From JANRKF01 sp033763575 (GTDB lineage: Bacteria > Pseudomonadota > Alphaproteobacteria > Rickettsiales > SXRF01), in NCBI GenBank assembly GCA_033763575.1, contig JANRKF010000018.1, positions 1-39,174 of the forward strand: 39,174 bases of DNA, read 5' to 3'. The position numbers were made by a program, and so were the translations under genes. This document shows, piece after piece, positions 31,986-38,922 of this stretch. Under the pieces are notes generated by a model that was given only the letters and a program-made list of their open reading frames with translations, was not told the origin of the DNA and did no database searches. Positions within the stretch are counted from its first letter, which is position 1, and every line of letters starts with the position of its first letter.

Positions 31986-32234
31986 CTACTTACGAAGCAA
32001 TGCGCCGAGCAACACGCCAACACCAAGCGCGATCACGCTTGAGCGCACAGGGTTGCTGCGGATTTCCGTGCCGACATAATCGCGTGCATGAGAAAGCTCA
32101 TCGCTTGCGGAATGAAGCATGCTGCGCACTTTGCGACCCGCATTGTGCGCTGCATCGTGCAGGCTTTCGCCCATCTCGCATGATCCATCTTTTAGGTTGA
32201 TTGTATTGGCCTCTTTAGCAGGTGAATTAAACAT
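31986..32234 (-). CDS. DUF883 (YqjD/ElaB) family protein
   Basis: An 82-aa protein with an amphipathic helix (LHDAAHNAGRKVRSMLHSAS) and the C-terminal hydrophobic anchor SSVIALGVGVLLGALLRK, typical of the ElaB/YqjD/YgaM group. These tail-anchored proteins bind ribosomes or protect membranes in stationary phase in E. coli. AAGGA precedes ATG 32234. Last gene before the repeat in the operon starting at 33176. Confidence 0.88.
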   Translation of the reverse strand: MFNSPAKEANTINLKDGSCEMGESLHDAAHNAGRKVRSMLHSASDELSHARDYVGTEIRSNPVRSSVIALGVGVLLGALLRK

Positions 32235-32268
32235 GATTTTTTCCTTTTGGTTGTGAGGTTGGTAAAAT

Positions 32269-32562
32269 TTAGTATTTTTCTTCGGTGGTTTTTTTGGTTT
32301 TCGTGCTGGTTTTATTTCCCAAGCCTTCAGGGTCTCTGCTGGTTTTGGAAGTGATGGTTTCTCTGCGGTTTCCATCTTCGTCGATGGTCACTTCGGTGGT
32401 CGATGTTTTCACCGTGGTCGTGCCTTTTGCATCTGTGTTGGTCTCAGTGCTTTCATAAGTGCCGGGGCCAGATTTATGATGCACTCTTTGTTCTGGCGTG
32501 CATGCGCCAAGCGCCAATGCCAGAGCCGAAACGGTGAGGATGGTTGGTAGGTTCTTATTCAT
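32269..32562 (-). CDS. Thr-rich small lipoprotein
   Basis: A 97-aa lipoprotein (signal peptide to LGAC). The mature part is hydrophilic and rich in Thr, Lys and Glu (KGTTTVKTSTTEVTIDEDGN; TSKTSRDPEGLGNKTSTKTK) and is probably unstructured or fibre-like. I know no function. AAAGGA precedes the ATG. Co-oriented in the stress operon. Confidence 0.72.
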   Translation of the reverse strand: MNKNLPTILTVSALALALGACTPEQRVHHKSGPGTYESTETNTDAKGTTTVKTSTTEVTIDEDGNRRETITSKTSRDPEGLGNKTSTKTKKTTEEKY

Positions 32563-32586
32563 AAAATATTCCTTTGGGTTAAATGG

Positions 32587-32745
32587 TTAAATGCGGCCAG
32601 TGAGCAGCAGAATCAGCAAAATAATGACGATGAGCCCCGTGCCGCCGCTGGGGTAATAACCCCAGCTTTTGCTATGCGGCCATGTGGGTAACGCCCCCAC
32701 CAGAATGAGGATGAGGACGATGAGCAGGATGGTTGAAAGTGACAT
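32587..32745 (-). CDS. DUF3309 family membrane peptide
   Basis: A 52-aa protein with two helices around the family core GALPTWPHSKSWGYYPSGG, the hallmark of DUF3309. Function unknown; members are tiny and widespread in proteobacteria. It starts 8 bp after the upstream lipoprotein stop. Confidence 0.88.
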   Translation of the reverse strand: MSLSTILLIVLILILVGALPTWPHSKSWGYYPSGGTGLIVIILLILLLTGRI

Positions 32746-32753
32746 ACAATTTA

Positions 32754-33176
32754 TTATCCGCCAAAAATAATATAAGCGCCGGCGGGTACGCGTGATTTAA
32801 TGCCATTGCAGGATTCCACGGGCGGTTGTTCAGAGGCCGGACGTTCGGTAAACCATACGCGGCACATTCCGCGTTGTGGGAACATATTCTCGGGAACATT
32901 GAAGCCATCATCCCGGGATATATAGTAGCCGTTGCGATCGTAATAACCAGGACGATCATATTTAGTATGATCGTAACGATCCTTGGCAGCGTTATAATCC
33001 CGCGTTCCGCCTGGAAGTGGCGCATGGGGTTTATGGATAGTGTCAGTGGCAATCCAATTCCCGTTGGCATCATAATATCCGCCATCGGGTGTGCCGCATG
33101 CGGCCAGAAATGATAATAATGAAATGAAAGGCAATAGCTTTAAATTACGCCTGTATGAAGAATATAAATTAGTCAT
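32754..33176 (-). CDS. Lipoprotein with Tyr/Asp-rich mature region
   Basis: A 140-aa protein whose hydrophobic signal ends in a lipobox (LAAC). The mature sequence has a Tyr/Asp-rich stretch (YDHTKYDRPGYYDRNGYYIS) and a conserved ending, RGMCRVWFTERPASEQPPVE followed by SC...VPAGAYIIFGG, with two cysteines that may pair. This ending occurs in uncharacterised proteobacterial lipoproteins. AGAGGAG precedes the ATG. First gene of the longest operon of the island; the TTACGC tandem site 2 lies upstream. Confidence 0.78.
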   Translation of the reverse strand: MTNLYSSYRRNLKLLPFISLLSFLAACGTPDGGYYDANGNWIATDTIHKPHAPLPGGTRDYNAAKDRYDHTKYDRPGYYDRNGYYISRDDGFNVPENMFPQRGMCRVWFTERPASEQPPVESCNGIKSRVPAGAYIIFGG

Positions 33177-33253
33177 AAAAAAACTCCTCTTGTGGTTGTA
33201 ACCAATGGAATGGCAGAGGTTTCACAAAGATGCGATGCGTGCTATGCGCGATT

Positions 33254-33270
33254 GCGTAAGGGGGGCGTAA
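33254..33270 (-). promoter_or_regulatory. TTACGC tandem operator, site 2
   Basis: Minus strand TTACGC-ccccc-TTACGC, perfect hexamers with 11-bp period, 78 nt upstream of the lipoprotein at 33176. A GCATCGCAT block (33230-33238 as its complement) follows at the same distance as in site 3. Confidence 0.78.
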
Positions 33271-33277
33271 ACTTCTT

Positions 33278-33364
33278 GTCATTCCGTGCCCAAGCGCACT
33301 TGCGCTAGGAGCAGACACGGAATCCAGAAAATAAAAACTGGATACCGGCCTTCGCCGTTATGAC
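33278..33364. repeat. Palindromic repeat, gtcat...atccag type
   Basis: An 87-bp imperfect inverted repeat with ends gtcat / atgac and inner atccag / ctggat, related in plan to the cattgcgag family but with a different body. It separates site 2 from the truncated kinase gene, whose stop codon lies 3 bp beyond its right end. Confidence 0.8.
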
Positions 33365-33367
33365 AGA

Positions 33368-33625
33368 CTATGGCCTTACCTTACCGAGCATCTCCGCGAC
33401 AAAACCATCTAGTTGCTGCGCTTCTGCAAGTGCGGTTTTAATAAGCATATCGCGTTGTTCAGGAGATAGGCTTGCACTCATCTGATCGAGTGTTCCAAGC
33501 GAGCCGATGATGCAAGCGAGCGGTGTTCGCAGATCATGCGCAACGACAGAAAAAACCTTCCTGCGAAGCGCATCGCGTGCCTGCTCAAAATTATCAGGTG
33601 TTTCGGCAGAGGGTGTTTCTGTCAT
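33368..33625 (-). CDS. HisKA-only histidine kinase fragment, KdpD-like
   Basis: An 85-aa protein that consists of little more than a dimerisation and phospho-acceptor domain: FSVVAHDLRTPLACIIGSLG with the phospho-histidine at residue 30, then ALAEAQQLDGFVAEML. The phrasing (H-D-L-R-T-P-L-A-x-I-I-G) is closest to KdpD. There is no sensor, no ATPase domain and no membrane helix. It ends where KdpD-type kinases continue with M-T-R-x-E-S, just before a palindromic repeat, so it may be truncated. Alternatively it is a free phospho-acceptor or inhibitor of dimerisation. It follows the antiporter gene by 44 bp. Confidence 0.75.
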   Translation of the reverse strand: MTETPSAETPDNFEQARDALRRKVFSVVAHDLRTPLACIIGSLGTLDQMSASLSPEQRDMLIKTALAEAQQLDGFVAEMLGKVRP

Positions 33626-33669
33626 GCCGTATCATGCGCCTGATTTTTAGTAATAGATAGGGCAAATGC

Positions 33670-34854
33670 CTATTTTGCGCGAGCGACGCGCCAATCATAG
33701 ATCCGAAACAGAAAAGGATTCACGATAATCGACAGCATCGCGCCTGCCAGAACCAGATTATACAAATCGTGCGTGATTAATCCTTTGGTGAGTGCCAAGC
33801 CGCTTAGAATGAAAGAGAACTCGCCAATTTGCGCCAATCCGATGGCTACGGGATAGCTCACATTCCACGGCTGATTGAACAAACGGGTGATGATCAGCGC
33901 GGCCATGCTTTTCGCGCCGACGATGGTCATAAATGTCAACGCCACCGCCAGCGGCTGTTTGATGAGTGTGGAGGGATCAAACAACATGCCTACGGAAACA
34001 AAGAACAGGACGGAGAACGCGTCACGCATCTGCACGGAACTATCTGCTGATTTGCGCCCGATTTCACTCTCATTGAGCATGACGCCAGCCAGAAACGCGC
34101 CAAGCGCGAGCGATGCATCGAATATCGCATAAGCAATCATGGCGAAGCCAAGCGCGATTGCCAGCGAACCTAGCGTGTTCAATTCTTCAGAGCCAATTTT
34201 AGTGATTTTTACCAACAGCCATGGAAGCAATCGTCTGCCTACCACCGCCATAAACACAAAGAAACCGCTGATCTTAAATACCACCTCCAACACGGTTTTG
34301 GTGATATGCGCGGCAGAAATATCGCTTGATGCATGACTCATTTGCGCCAGCACGGGCAACATGACTAATGCGAACACCATGGCAATATCTTCAATAATCA
34401 ACCAGCTGATCGCGACTTTCCCGCCCTTGCTCTCCAGTAACTTCCTCTGCTCCAAAGAGCGAATAAGCACAATGGTGCTGGCCACTGAAAGTGAGAAGCC
34501 AAAGATAATGGAAGCCGTTATATCATTGCCGAACCAAAGCCCGACCATCCCGCCAACCAAGGTGGCTGAGAATATCTGAACCACCGCGCCGGGAAATGCA
34601 ATTCTTCGGCTTTCGAGCAAATCTTTCAGCGAGAAATGCAGGCCAACCCCAAACATCAAAAGAATAATGCCAATTTCCGCTAGCTGCTTCGCCAGTGAAA
34701 TATCGGCGACAAACCCGGGCGTATGCGGACCAATCGCAACCCCTGCAAGGAGGTAGCCAAAAATGGCTGGCAATTTGAGTTGCTTTGCCACCATCCCAAA
34801 AAGAAAGGCTGTAACAATGCTTGCAATAATAGTGTTGATAAGCGCGTATTCCAT
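33670..34854 (-). CDS. Cation:proton antiporter, CPA2 (KefB-like), membrane domain only
   Basis: A 394-aa monovalent cation/proton antiporter with about 12 helices. LPAIFGYLLAGVAIGPHTPG and LAEIGIILLMFGVGLHFSLK are CPA2 signatures, and FDASLALGAFLAGVMLNESE is also typical. KefB/YbaL proteins normally carry a cytosolic TrkA-N nucleotide-binding domain after the membrane part; here the protein ends right after the last helix. It likely exchanges K+ or Na+ for protons. The adjacent KdpD-like fragment hints at a potassium or osmotic link. Confidence 0.9.
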   Translation of the reverse strand: MEYALINTIIASIVTAFLFGMVAKQLKLPAIFGYLLAGVAIGPHTPGFVADISLAKQLAEIGIILLMFGVGLHFSLKDLLESRRIAFPGAVVQIFSATLVGGMVGLWFGNDITASIIFGFSLSVASTIVLIRSLEQRKLLESKGGKVAISWLIIEDIAMVFALVMLPVLAQMSHASSDISAAHITKTVLEVVFKISGFFVFMAVVGRRLLPWLLVKITKIGSEELNTLGSLAIALGFAMIAYAIFDASLALGAFLAGVMLNESEIGRKSADSSVQMRDAFSVLFFVSVGMLFDPSTLIKQPLAVALTFMTIVGAKSMAALIITRLFNQPWNVSYPVAIGLAQIGEFSFILSGLALTKGLITHDLYNLVLAGAMLSIIVNPFLFRIYDWRVARAK

Positions 34855-34916
34855 AAACCCAATATAAACTTTAGTAGCAATTTAGCAATGCGAGGTTCTT
34901 ACGCTGCACACACAAC

Positions 34917-34946
34917 AATGCGCCACCCCTTTCGAGATGACGCATT
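34917..34946 (-). terminator. Possible terminator after the collagen-like gene
   Basis: On the minus strand aatgcgtca and tggcgcatt form a 9-bp stem (one G-U pair) around a 12-nt loop, 24 bp after the collagen-like stop. No T run follows, so it is at best a weak intrinsic terminator. Confidence 0.35.
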
Positions 34947-34969
34947 ATTAAAGAACAAATCACCATCAC

Positions 34970-35233
34970 TTAACGAGTAGTGCCACTGTTACCAGTATTG
35001 CCCTTTGCGCCGGTGTAGCCTTTTGAACCACGATCGCCTTTTTCGCCGGTATCACCCGTTGCACCTGTATAGCCCGTGTTACCCTGGTTTCCAGCTGCCC
35101 CTGTTTCGCCGGTGTATCCGGTATTGCCTTGGTTTCCGGGAGCACCTTGTGGACCAGCAGGACCCGCAGGGCCGGTGCAGGCGCTTGCTCCAAGGGTCAT
35201 AATAATCAGTGCGATTGCAATAGAATGTTTCAT
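34970..35233 (-). CDS. Collagen-like Gly-X-Y repeat lipoprotein
   Basis: An 87-aa lipoprotein: signal peptide, lipobox ending GASAC, then more than 20 uninterrupted Gly-X-Y triplets to near the C-terminus (GPAGPAGPQGAPGNQGNTGY...). The triplets are Pro-rich first and then Thr/Asn-rich, with GYTG as a repeated theme. Without a trimerisation domain, triple-helix formation is uncertain. It should stand on the outer membrane. TAGGAG precedes the ATG by 8 nt. It follows the YfdX gene by 54 bp. Confidence 0.82.
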   Translation of the reverse strand: MKHSIAIALIIMTLGASACTGPAGPAGPQGAPGNQGNTGYTGETGAAGNQGNTGYTGATGDTGEKGDRGSKGYTGAKGNTGNSGTTR

Positions 35234-35287
35234 AACATAACTCCTAAATATTGATTTGACGTGAAAATAGGCAAGTAGATCGGTGGG

Positions 35288-36181
35288 CTATTTTGGTGTG
35301 TTGTTGCCCCAGTTATTCAAATCTTTCCACCATTGATCCATCTTGGCATTAGCCTTCTGGATCATGTTGGGGGCTTTTTTGGCGACGTATTCCTGCAGAT
35401 TGCTGACATCTTTGCGCATGGCAGCAATGTCGGCGATACGCGCCTTGTTGTTGTCATCCTTCTGCATCTCGTCGAGCGCATCATCGGCGTGTCCCAGCGC
35501 GTAAGAAGCACCTTCATAGTTTTTGCCAGCGATGAAGTTGCGTGCCAGCGCAATATTGTCACGCGCCTTCACGCTCGGCATGGCCACTTTGTTATCCACC
35601 GTCACTACAGCTTCCGTCAACTGCGCCAGATGATTATCAGCTAGTTTGAGGTCGCCCTTGGTGATCGCAGCTTCGGCTTCACCAATATGCGTTTCGGCTT
35701 TATCCCCCGTTAAATCTAGCGTGAGATACACAATATCCGCATCCGTCACCGCCAGATCATTAGTCGCCCATACTGGGCCATTATCCATCGTTTTCACCTG
35801 CACGGGACCCGTTTGAATCGGGAAATAATGGTATTTGTACTCGGTATCGTATTTATACACGATACGTCCTGATTCCACCTGCGTGATGACGCGCTGCTCC
35901 ACGGTTGCGGCTTTAATCACCGTCACCATGTTGCGTGCCTGCGTGATGTGCTGCTTGGCCAGATCGGTGTTTTTCATGGCAAGCGCCACCCGAGCAAAAT
36001 TGACATGCTCGACAAAACTGGTCGCCGCCACACGCGGATCAGACATTTCCGCTTTGGTGATAGGGCTGGCAGCGGTTTTCACCGTGCCGGTGGTGATGCT
36101 GTCGGCGGCATAAGATGCCGTAGCACTAAACGCAAGCGTGGTGCTCAGAATGGTCGTAATCAGTAGGGTTCGGGTTTTCAT
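35288..36181 (-). CDS. YfdX family periplasmic protein
   Basis: A 297-aa protein with a cleavable signal peptide (SYA-AD). The helical pairs VEHVNFARVALAMKNTDLAK and IGEAEAAITKGDLKLADNHL, and DNIALARNFIAGKNYEGASY, are typical of the YfdX family, acid- and antibiotic-stress-linked proteins controlled by EvgA in E. coli. A YfdX-like core with paired helices from two repeats is visible. I choose ATG 36181, because AAAGGA is 8 nt upstream of it and only 2 nt from the ATG at 36187. Confidence 0.88.
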   Translation of the reverse strand: MKTRTLLITTILSTTLAFSATASYAADSITTGTVKTAASPITKAEMSDPRVAATSFVEHVNFARVALAMKNTDLAKQHITQARNMVTVIKAATVEQRVITQVESGRIVYKYDTEYKYHYFPIQTGPVQVKTMDNGPVWATNDLAVTDADIVYLTLDLTGDKAETHIGEAEAAITKGDLKLADNHLAQLTEAVVTVDNKVAMPSVKARDNIALARNFIAGKNYEGASYALGHADDALDEMQKDDNNKARIADIAAMRKDVSNLQEYVAKKAPNMIQKANAKMDQWWKDLNNWGNNTPK

Positions 36182-36214
36182 TGTCATATCCTTTAGGGGG
36201 TTGAGATTGGCAGG

Positions 36215-36469
36215 CTATTGTTGGTTCGTGGCTTTTTTCAGGTCATCACCTGCGTCTTTGGCGGCATCGTTCAGCTTATCGGCGGGTGTGCGGTCTTCCA
36301 GTTGCCGCGCCGCTTTATCGACGCCGTTTGGCAATTCATTGATGGCATCACCGATTTTATCTCCGGCGCTGCGTCTGTCCGGCGCATTCATCAGGCTGTA
36401 GCCAATGAAGCCGACAACTGCGACGAGGCAGAGAATCATCAAATATTTTCCAAGTGATTGCGTGTTCAT
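36215..36469 (-). CDS. Small membrane-anchored protein
   Basis: An 84-aa protein with one N-terminal helix (YLMILCLVAVVGFIGYSLMN) followed by a soluble, charged tail. The tail has two related units, RRSAGDKIGDAINELPNGVD and TPADKLNDAAKDAGDDLKKA, with D-K-(I/L)-x-D-A in each. I cannot name a family or function. AGAGGA precedes the ATG. It lies between the 53-aa gene and yfdX. Confidence 0.7.
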   Translation of the reverse strand: MNTQSLGKYLMILCLVAVVGFIGYSLMNAPDRRSAGDKIGDAINELPNGVDKAARQLEDRTPADKLNDAAKDAGDDLKKATNQQ

Positions 36470-36473
36470 GGAT

Positions 36474-36635
36474 TTATTCCTCTTCGTTCAATGTATTGTG
36501 ATAGAAATTGGCCGTTTCCGCTTCGCGCAGAACCATCTCAAAATCGTTGTTGATTTCAAAACGGTCGAACGCCTCATCAATTATCGGAATGGCTTCAAAA
36601 AAGATTGGAGAGCGCATGATGTGTTGTGCGTGCAT
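36474..36635 (-). CDS. 53-aa acidic protein
   Basis: A 53-codon frame starting MHAQHIMRSPIFFEAIPIID and ending in NTLNEEE. It is soluble, helical and acidic. TAGGAG lies 8 nt before the ATG, it begins 11 bp after the SYLF stop and ends 4 bp before the next start, so it fits the operon well. No function or family is known to me. Confidence 0.65.
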   Translation of the reverse strand: MHAQHIMRSPIFFEAIPIIDEAFDRFEINNDFEMVLREAETANFYHNTLNEEE

Positions 36636-36646
36636 GACGGTTGCTC

Positions 36647-37195
36647 CTATTTCTTGATCCGTGAAATTTTGGTGCCTTCGATGCTGAGGCTGGCCATCAA
36701 GCCCTGCTGGTCGAAGATGAACGCATAAGCATCGTCTTTGAGTGTGCTCGACGAAAGATTTTTGGCGACGCCTGCATCCACCATCACCACCGTTGGGCCA
36801 ACGCCGATTTCCCAGCCATGTGTTTCATTGATGTATTTAACGGCCTTGTCGCTCATCAGGAACACCACATAGCCGTAGGACTGCGCGCCCGCCTGCCAGC
36901 CGAAGGATGCGGTGACGGAATTATAATACCCGCTGACGTTACCCTCCTTCTTGAGCACGCCCTCACCATACGCGCCGCCGAAGATGAGTCCCGCTTTTAC
37001 GATGTTTGGAAAAATCAGAACTGCCTTGGCTTTTTTAGACATATCGGCGGCAATCGGATTCGTTTTCACGAGCATGGAAAGCGCTTGATTCGCATCCTTG
37101 TTCAAATCCTCCTGCGTGGCCGCAAACGCGCCGCCGGAAAATGTTGTGAGTACTGTAAATGCGAGCGCAAGTAAGAGTGTGTGTAGATTTTTCAT
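36647..37195 (-). CDS. SYLF/Ysc84 domain lipid-binding protein
   Basis: A 182-aa secreted protein: signal peptide (AFA-AT), then the SYLF (DUF500) domain. The segments KAKAVLIFPNIVKAGLIFGG, YGEGVLKK, YNSVTASFGWQAGAQSYGYV and VGPTVVMVDAGVAK are diagnostic. The family binds phosphoinositides in eukaryotes and is thought to bind lipids in the bacterial periplasm. GAAGGA precedes ATG 37195. First gene of an operon with tandem site 4 upstream. Confidence 0.9.
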   Translation of the reverse strand: MKNLHTLLLALAFTVLTTFSGGAFAATQEDLNKDANQALSMLVKTNPIAADMSKKAKAVLIFPNIVKAGLIFGGAYGEGVLKKEGNVSGYYNSVTASFGWQAGAQSYGYVVFLMSDKAVKYINETHGWEIGVGPTVVMVDAGVAKNLSSSTLKDDAYAFIFDQQGLMASLSIEGTKISRIKK

Positions 37196-37279
37196 AGGTT
37201 TTTCCTTCAATGGTTGGGTGATATTGAAATCGAACGTAACCACACTTCTGTAATGAAGCGATACGACAAAGCAGAATGG

Positions 37280-37296
37280 GCGTAATGTTTGCGTAA
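37280..37296 (-). promoter_or_regulatory. TTACGC tandem operator, site 4
   Basis: Minus strand TTACGC-aaaca-TTACGC, perfect hexamers with 11-bp period, 85 nt upstream of the SYLF start and 3 bp after the lpxR stop. A GTATCGCTT block follows at the same distance as in sites 2 and 3. Confidence 0.76.
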
Positions 37297-37299
37297 GGA

Positions 37300-38295
37300 T
37301 TAGAAACGGTGGGAAAGCGTGAGCGCACCAAACACTGACGGATGCTTTTGTGTGTCATATTCTTTGGTCATGAATACTTGTGTGTAGGACAGGCGCGTTT
37401 CGCCGTAAGTCACCGCCGCGCCCACTTGCAGGCTGGTCACGAAGTTTTTCTTATCGACGCTGGGGCTATCAGTAAACGTGTTGCCATCGAGAAAAATATT
37501 GCGAGCGACGGCGCGCTGCCCGATGGTGGTGAATAAATATCCACCGAGTTCTTGCGTGGGAATAAAGAAATCCGATCCGGGCAAGCTGGGGCGAATACGC
37601 GGTGGGCCGTAATCGGCTGGCAGGTCATAGCCCAAACGGAACGTCGCGCCCACCGTCGCATCGGTATTGATGTTGCCGAGATTCACCCCCGCATGCGGGG
37701 TGACATCCGCGCTCAGGCCGAATGGCGAAATTTCATAGATGCTGCGCCATTTGCGCTCATAAGTCAGCACAATACCAGGTTCATTCTTAAGCTGATTATC
37801 CCAGCCGTTCGGCTGCGGACTATCCGTCAATTTATGAACAAATTTCTGCGTCGGTTCGGCAAGGGATGCTGGACCAACTACGCCAAGAGTCAGCACCACA
37901 TTATCCAGCGTTTTTCCCGTATCCGACACCATGCCCACCGAGCCATAGAGCCAGCCCGCATAAGGCTGATCGCCCGACACCAGATCACGGCGCGATAAAT
38001 CCTCCGGAGCGAACATGCTTTGCCCCGCCGCAACGCTGAGGCGTTTGTTTCCATCACCGGCAATTGGCAGCGCACGGGCTACCGACTGTATCCAGCCCGG
38101 CATATTTTCTTCAGATGATAGCCACGCAAAGCGGACACCGTTGGTGTAATCACTGTCCGATCCCGCGAAGATGTCATTCTCGATGACGACATTAAAAATA
38201 CCTTTGTCATCTTCCTCACGCACCTCTTCCGCTGCCAGCGCCGGAGAAATGATCGCAAGGAAAAGCACAACTGATAGGGTAATGTTCTGCATCAT
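37300..38295 (-). CDS. LpxR-family outer membrane lipid A deacylase (DUF2219)
   Basis: A 331-aa outer membrane barrel. It has a signal peptide (ALA-AE), the start NVVIENDIFAGSDSDYTNGV followed by RFAW, typical of LpxR, GDQPYAGWLYGS, and HKLTDSPQPNGWDNQLKNEP with the conserved histidine and G-W-D-N-Q. The terminal LTLSHRF has the C-terminal aromatic of outer membrane proteins. LpxR removes the 3'-acyloxyacyl chain of lipid A in Salmonella. Activity here is not proven. It fits an envelope-remodelling island. AAAGAAG lies before the ATG pair at 38295/38292. Confidence 0.88.
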   Translation of the reverse strand: MMQNITLSVVLFLAIISPALAAEEVREEDDKGIFNVVIENDIFAGSDSDYTNGVRFAWLSSEENMPGWIQSVARALPIAGDGNKRLSVAAGQSMFAPEDLSRRDLVSGDQPYAGWLYGSVGMVSDTGKTLDNVVLTLGVVGPASLAEPTQKFVHKLTDSPQPNGWDNQLKNEPGIVLTYERKWRSIYEISPFGLSADVTPHAGVNLGNINTDATVGATFRLGYDLPADYGPPRIRPSLPGSDFFIPTQELGGYLFTTIGQRAVARNIFLDGNTFTDSPSVDKKNFVTSLQVGAAVTYGETRLSYTQVFMTKEYDTQKHPSVFGALTLSHRF

Positions 38296-38319
38296 GACTT
38301 CTTTATACTATATCGGTTC

Positions 38320-38343
38320 AAAAAAAACCGGGCAAAAGCCCGG
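38320..38343 (-). terminator. Rho-independent terminator after the 54-aa gene
   Basis: On the minus strand CCGGGC-TTTT-GCCCGG is followed by GTTTTTTTT. This is a textbook intrinsic terminator and lies 27 bp after the 54-aa gene stop. lpxR begins 24 bp beyond it, so lpxR needs its own promoter (TATAGT-like sequence nearby) or read-through. Confidence 0.85.
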
Positions 38344-38370
38344 CTCTTAATAAGTCGCAATTCTGGACGT

Positions 38371-38535
38371 TTAGTCCGTGCGATGGGCACGGCTGCGCTC
38401 AGGCTTGCTGGAAATGACACTGGCGATTTTAGACTTCTCCAGTTTTTTATCTGCTTCATTCTGTTTAGCCGTTTTTTGGGGCTGCGCTTTTTGCTGAAGC
38501 ACGGGCTGCTTCGTCTGGTATGGTTGTTTAGACAT
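38371..38535 (-). CDS. 54-aa Lys/Gln-rich basic protein
   Basis: A 54-codon frame starting MSKQPYQTKQPVLQQKAQPQ and ending RSRAHRTD. It is basic, rich in Gln and Lys, probably disordered or nucleic-acid binding. A near-perfect AAGGAGG lies 6 nt before the ATG and a strong terminator follows the stop, so the gene is well framed. Function unknown. Confidence 0.7.
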   Translation of the reverse strand: MSKQPYQTKQPVLQQKAQPQKTAKQNEADKKLEKSKIASVISSKPERSRAHRTD

Positions 38536-38571
38536 AAAATCCTCCTTAAGGATTATGGTGATGCAAAGGTG

Positions 38572-38606
38572 AAAAATCGCCCGGCGAAGGGAGTGCCACC
38601 GGGCGA
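38572..38606 (-). terminator. Terminator after csbD-like gene
   Basis: Minus strand TCGCCCGG ... CCGGGCGA, an 8-bp stem around a 14-nt loop, followed by TTTTT. It lies 8 bp after the CsbD stop. Confidence 0.75.
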
Positions 38607-38613
38607 TAGTCGC

Positions 38614-38829
38614 TTATGCAGCCTTGGTGCTGCAACAAGCGTCTTCAATCGCTTTGATCTGCTTTTCAGCGTCTTCTTTAGCGATGCCTTGAAGCTGCAC
38701 CACTTTGCCGACAAACTGGTCACGCTTGCCTTCATAAAGCATCAAGTCATTATCGGTGAGCTTGCCGAAAGCAGATTTCAATTTGCCTTTGATTTGTTCG
38801 GCTTTGCCTTGTACTTGTTCCTTATTCAT
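38614..38829 (-). CDS. CsbD family stress protein
   Basis: A 71-aa protein with the CsbD signature NKEQVQGKAEQIKGKLKSAF followed by GKLTDNDLMLYEGKRDQFVG, and a closing AEKQIKAIEDA. Family members are small, general-stress-induced and of unknown function. I start at ATG 38829, with GGAGA upstream. Two cysteines near the C-terminus (ACCS) are unusual. Tandem site 3 lies upstream. Confidence 0.92.
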   Translation of the reverse strand: MNKEQVQGKAEQIKGKLKSAFGKLTDNDLMLYEGKRDQFVGKVVQLQGIAKEDAEKQIKAIEDACCSTKAA

Positions 38830-38922
38830 AAAATTCTCCATTCGTTGTTAGCGCTGATAATCACAGCGTGTACGAGATGTAGAGGTGAGCAGGTAAGGAT
38901 GCGATGCGGGGTGCGGGTAAGA

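Noticed and set aside
2040..33364. The palindromic repeats as insertion sequences or a CRISPR array
   Set aside because: They are 70-125 bp, encode no transposase, show no target duplications I can see, and are widely dispersed instead of regularly spaced with unique spacers.
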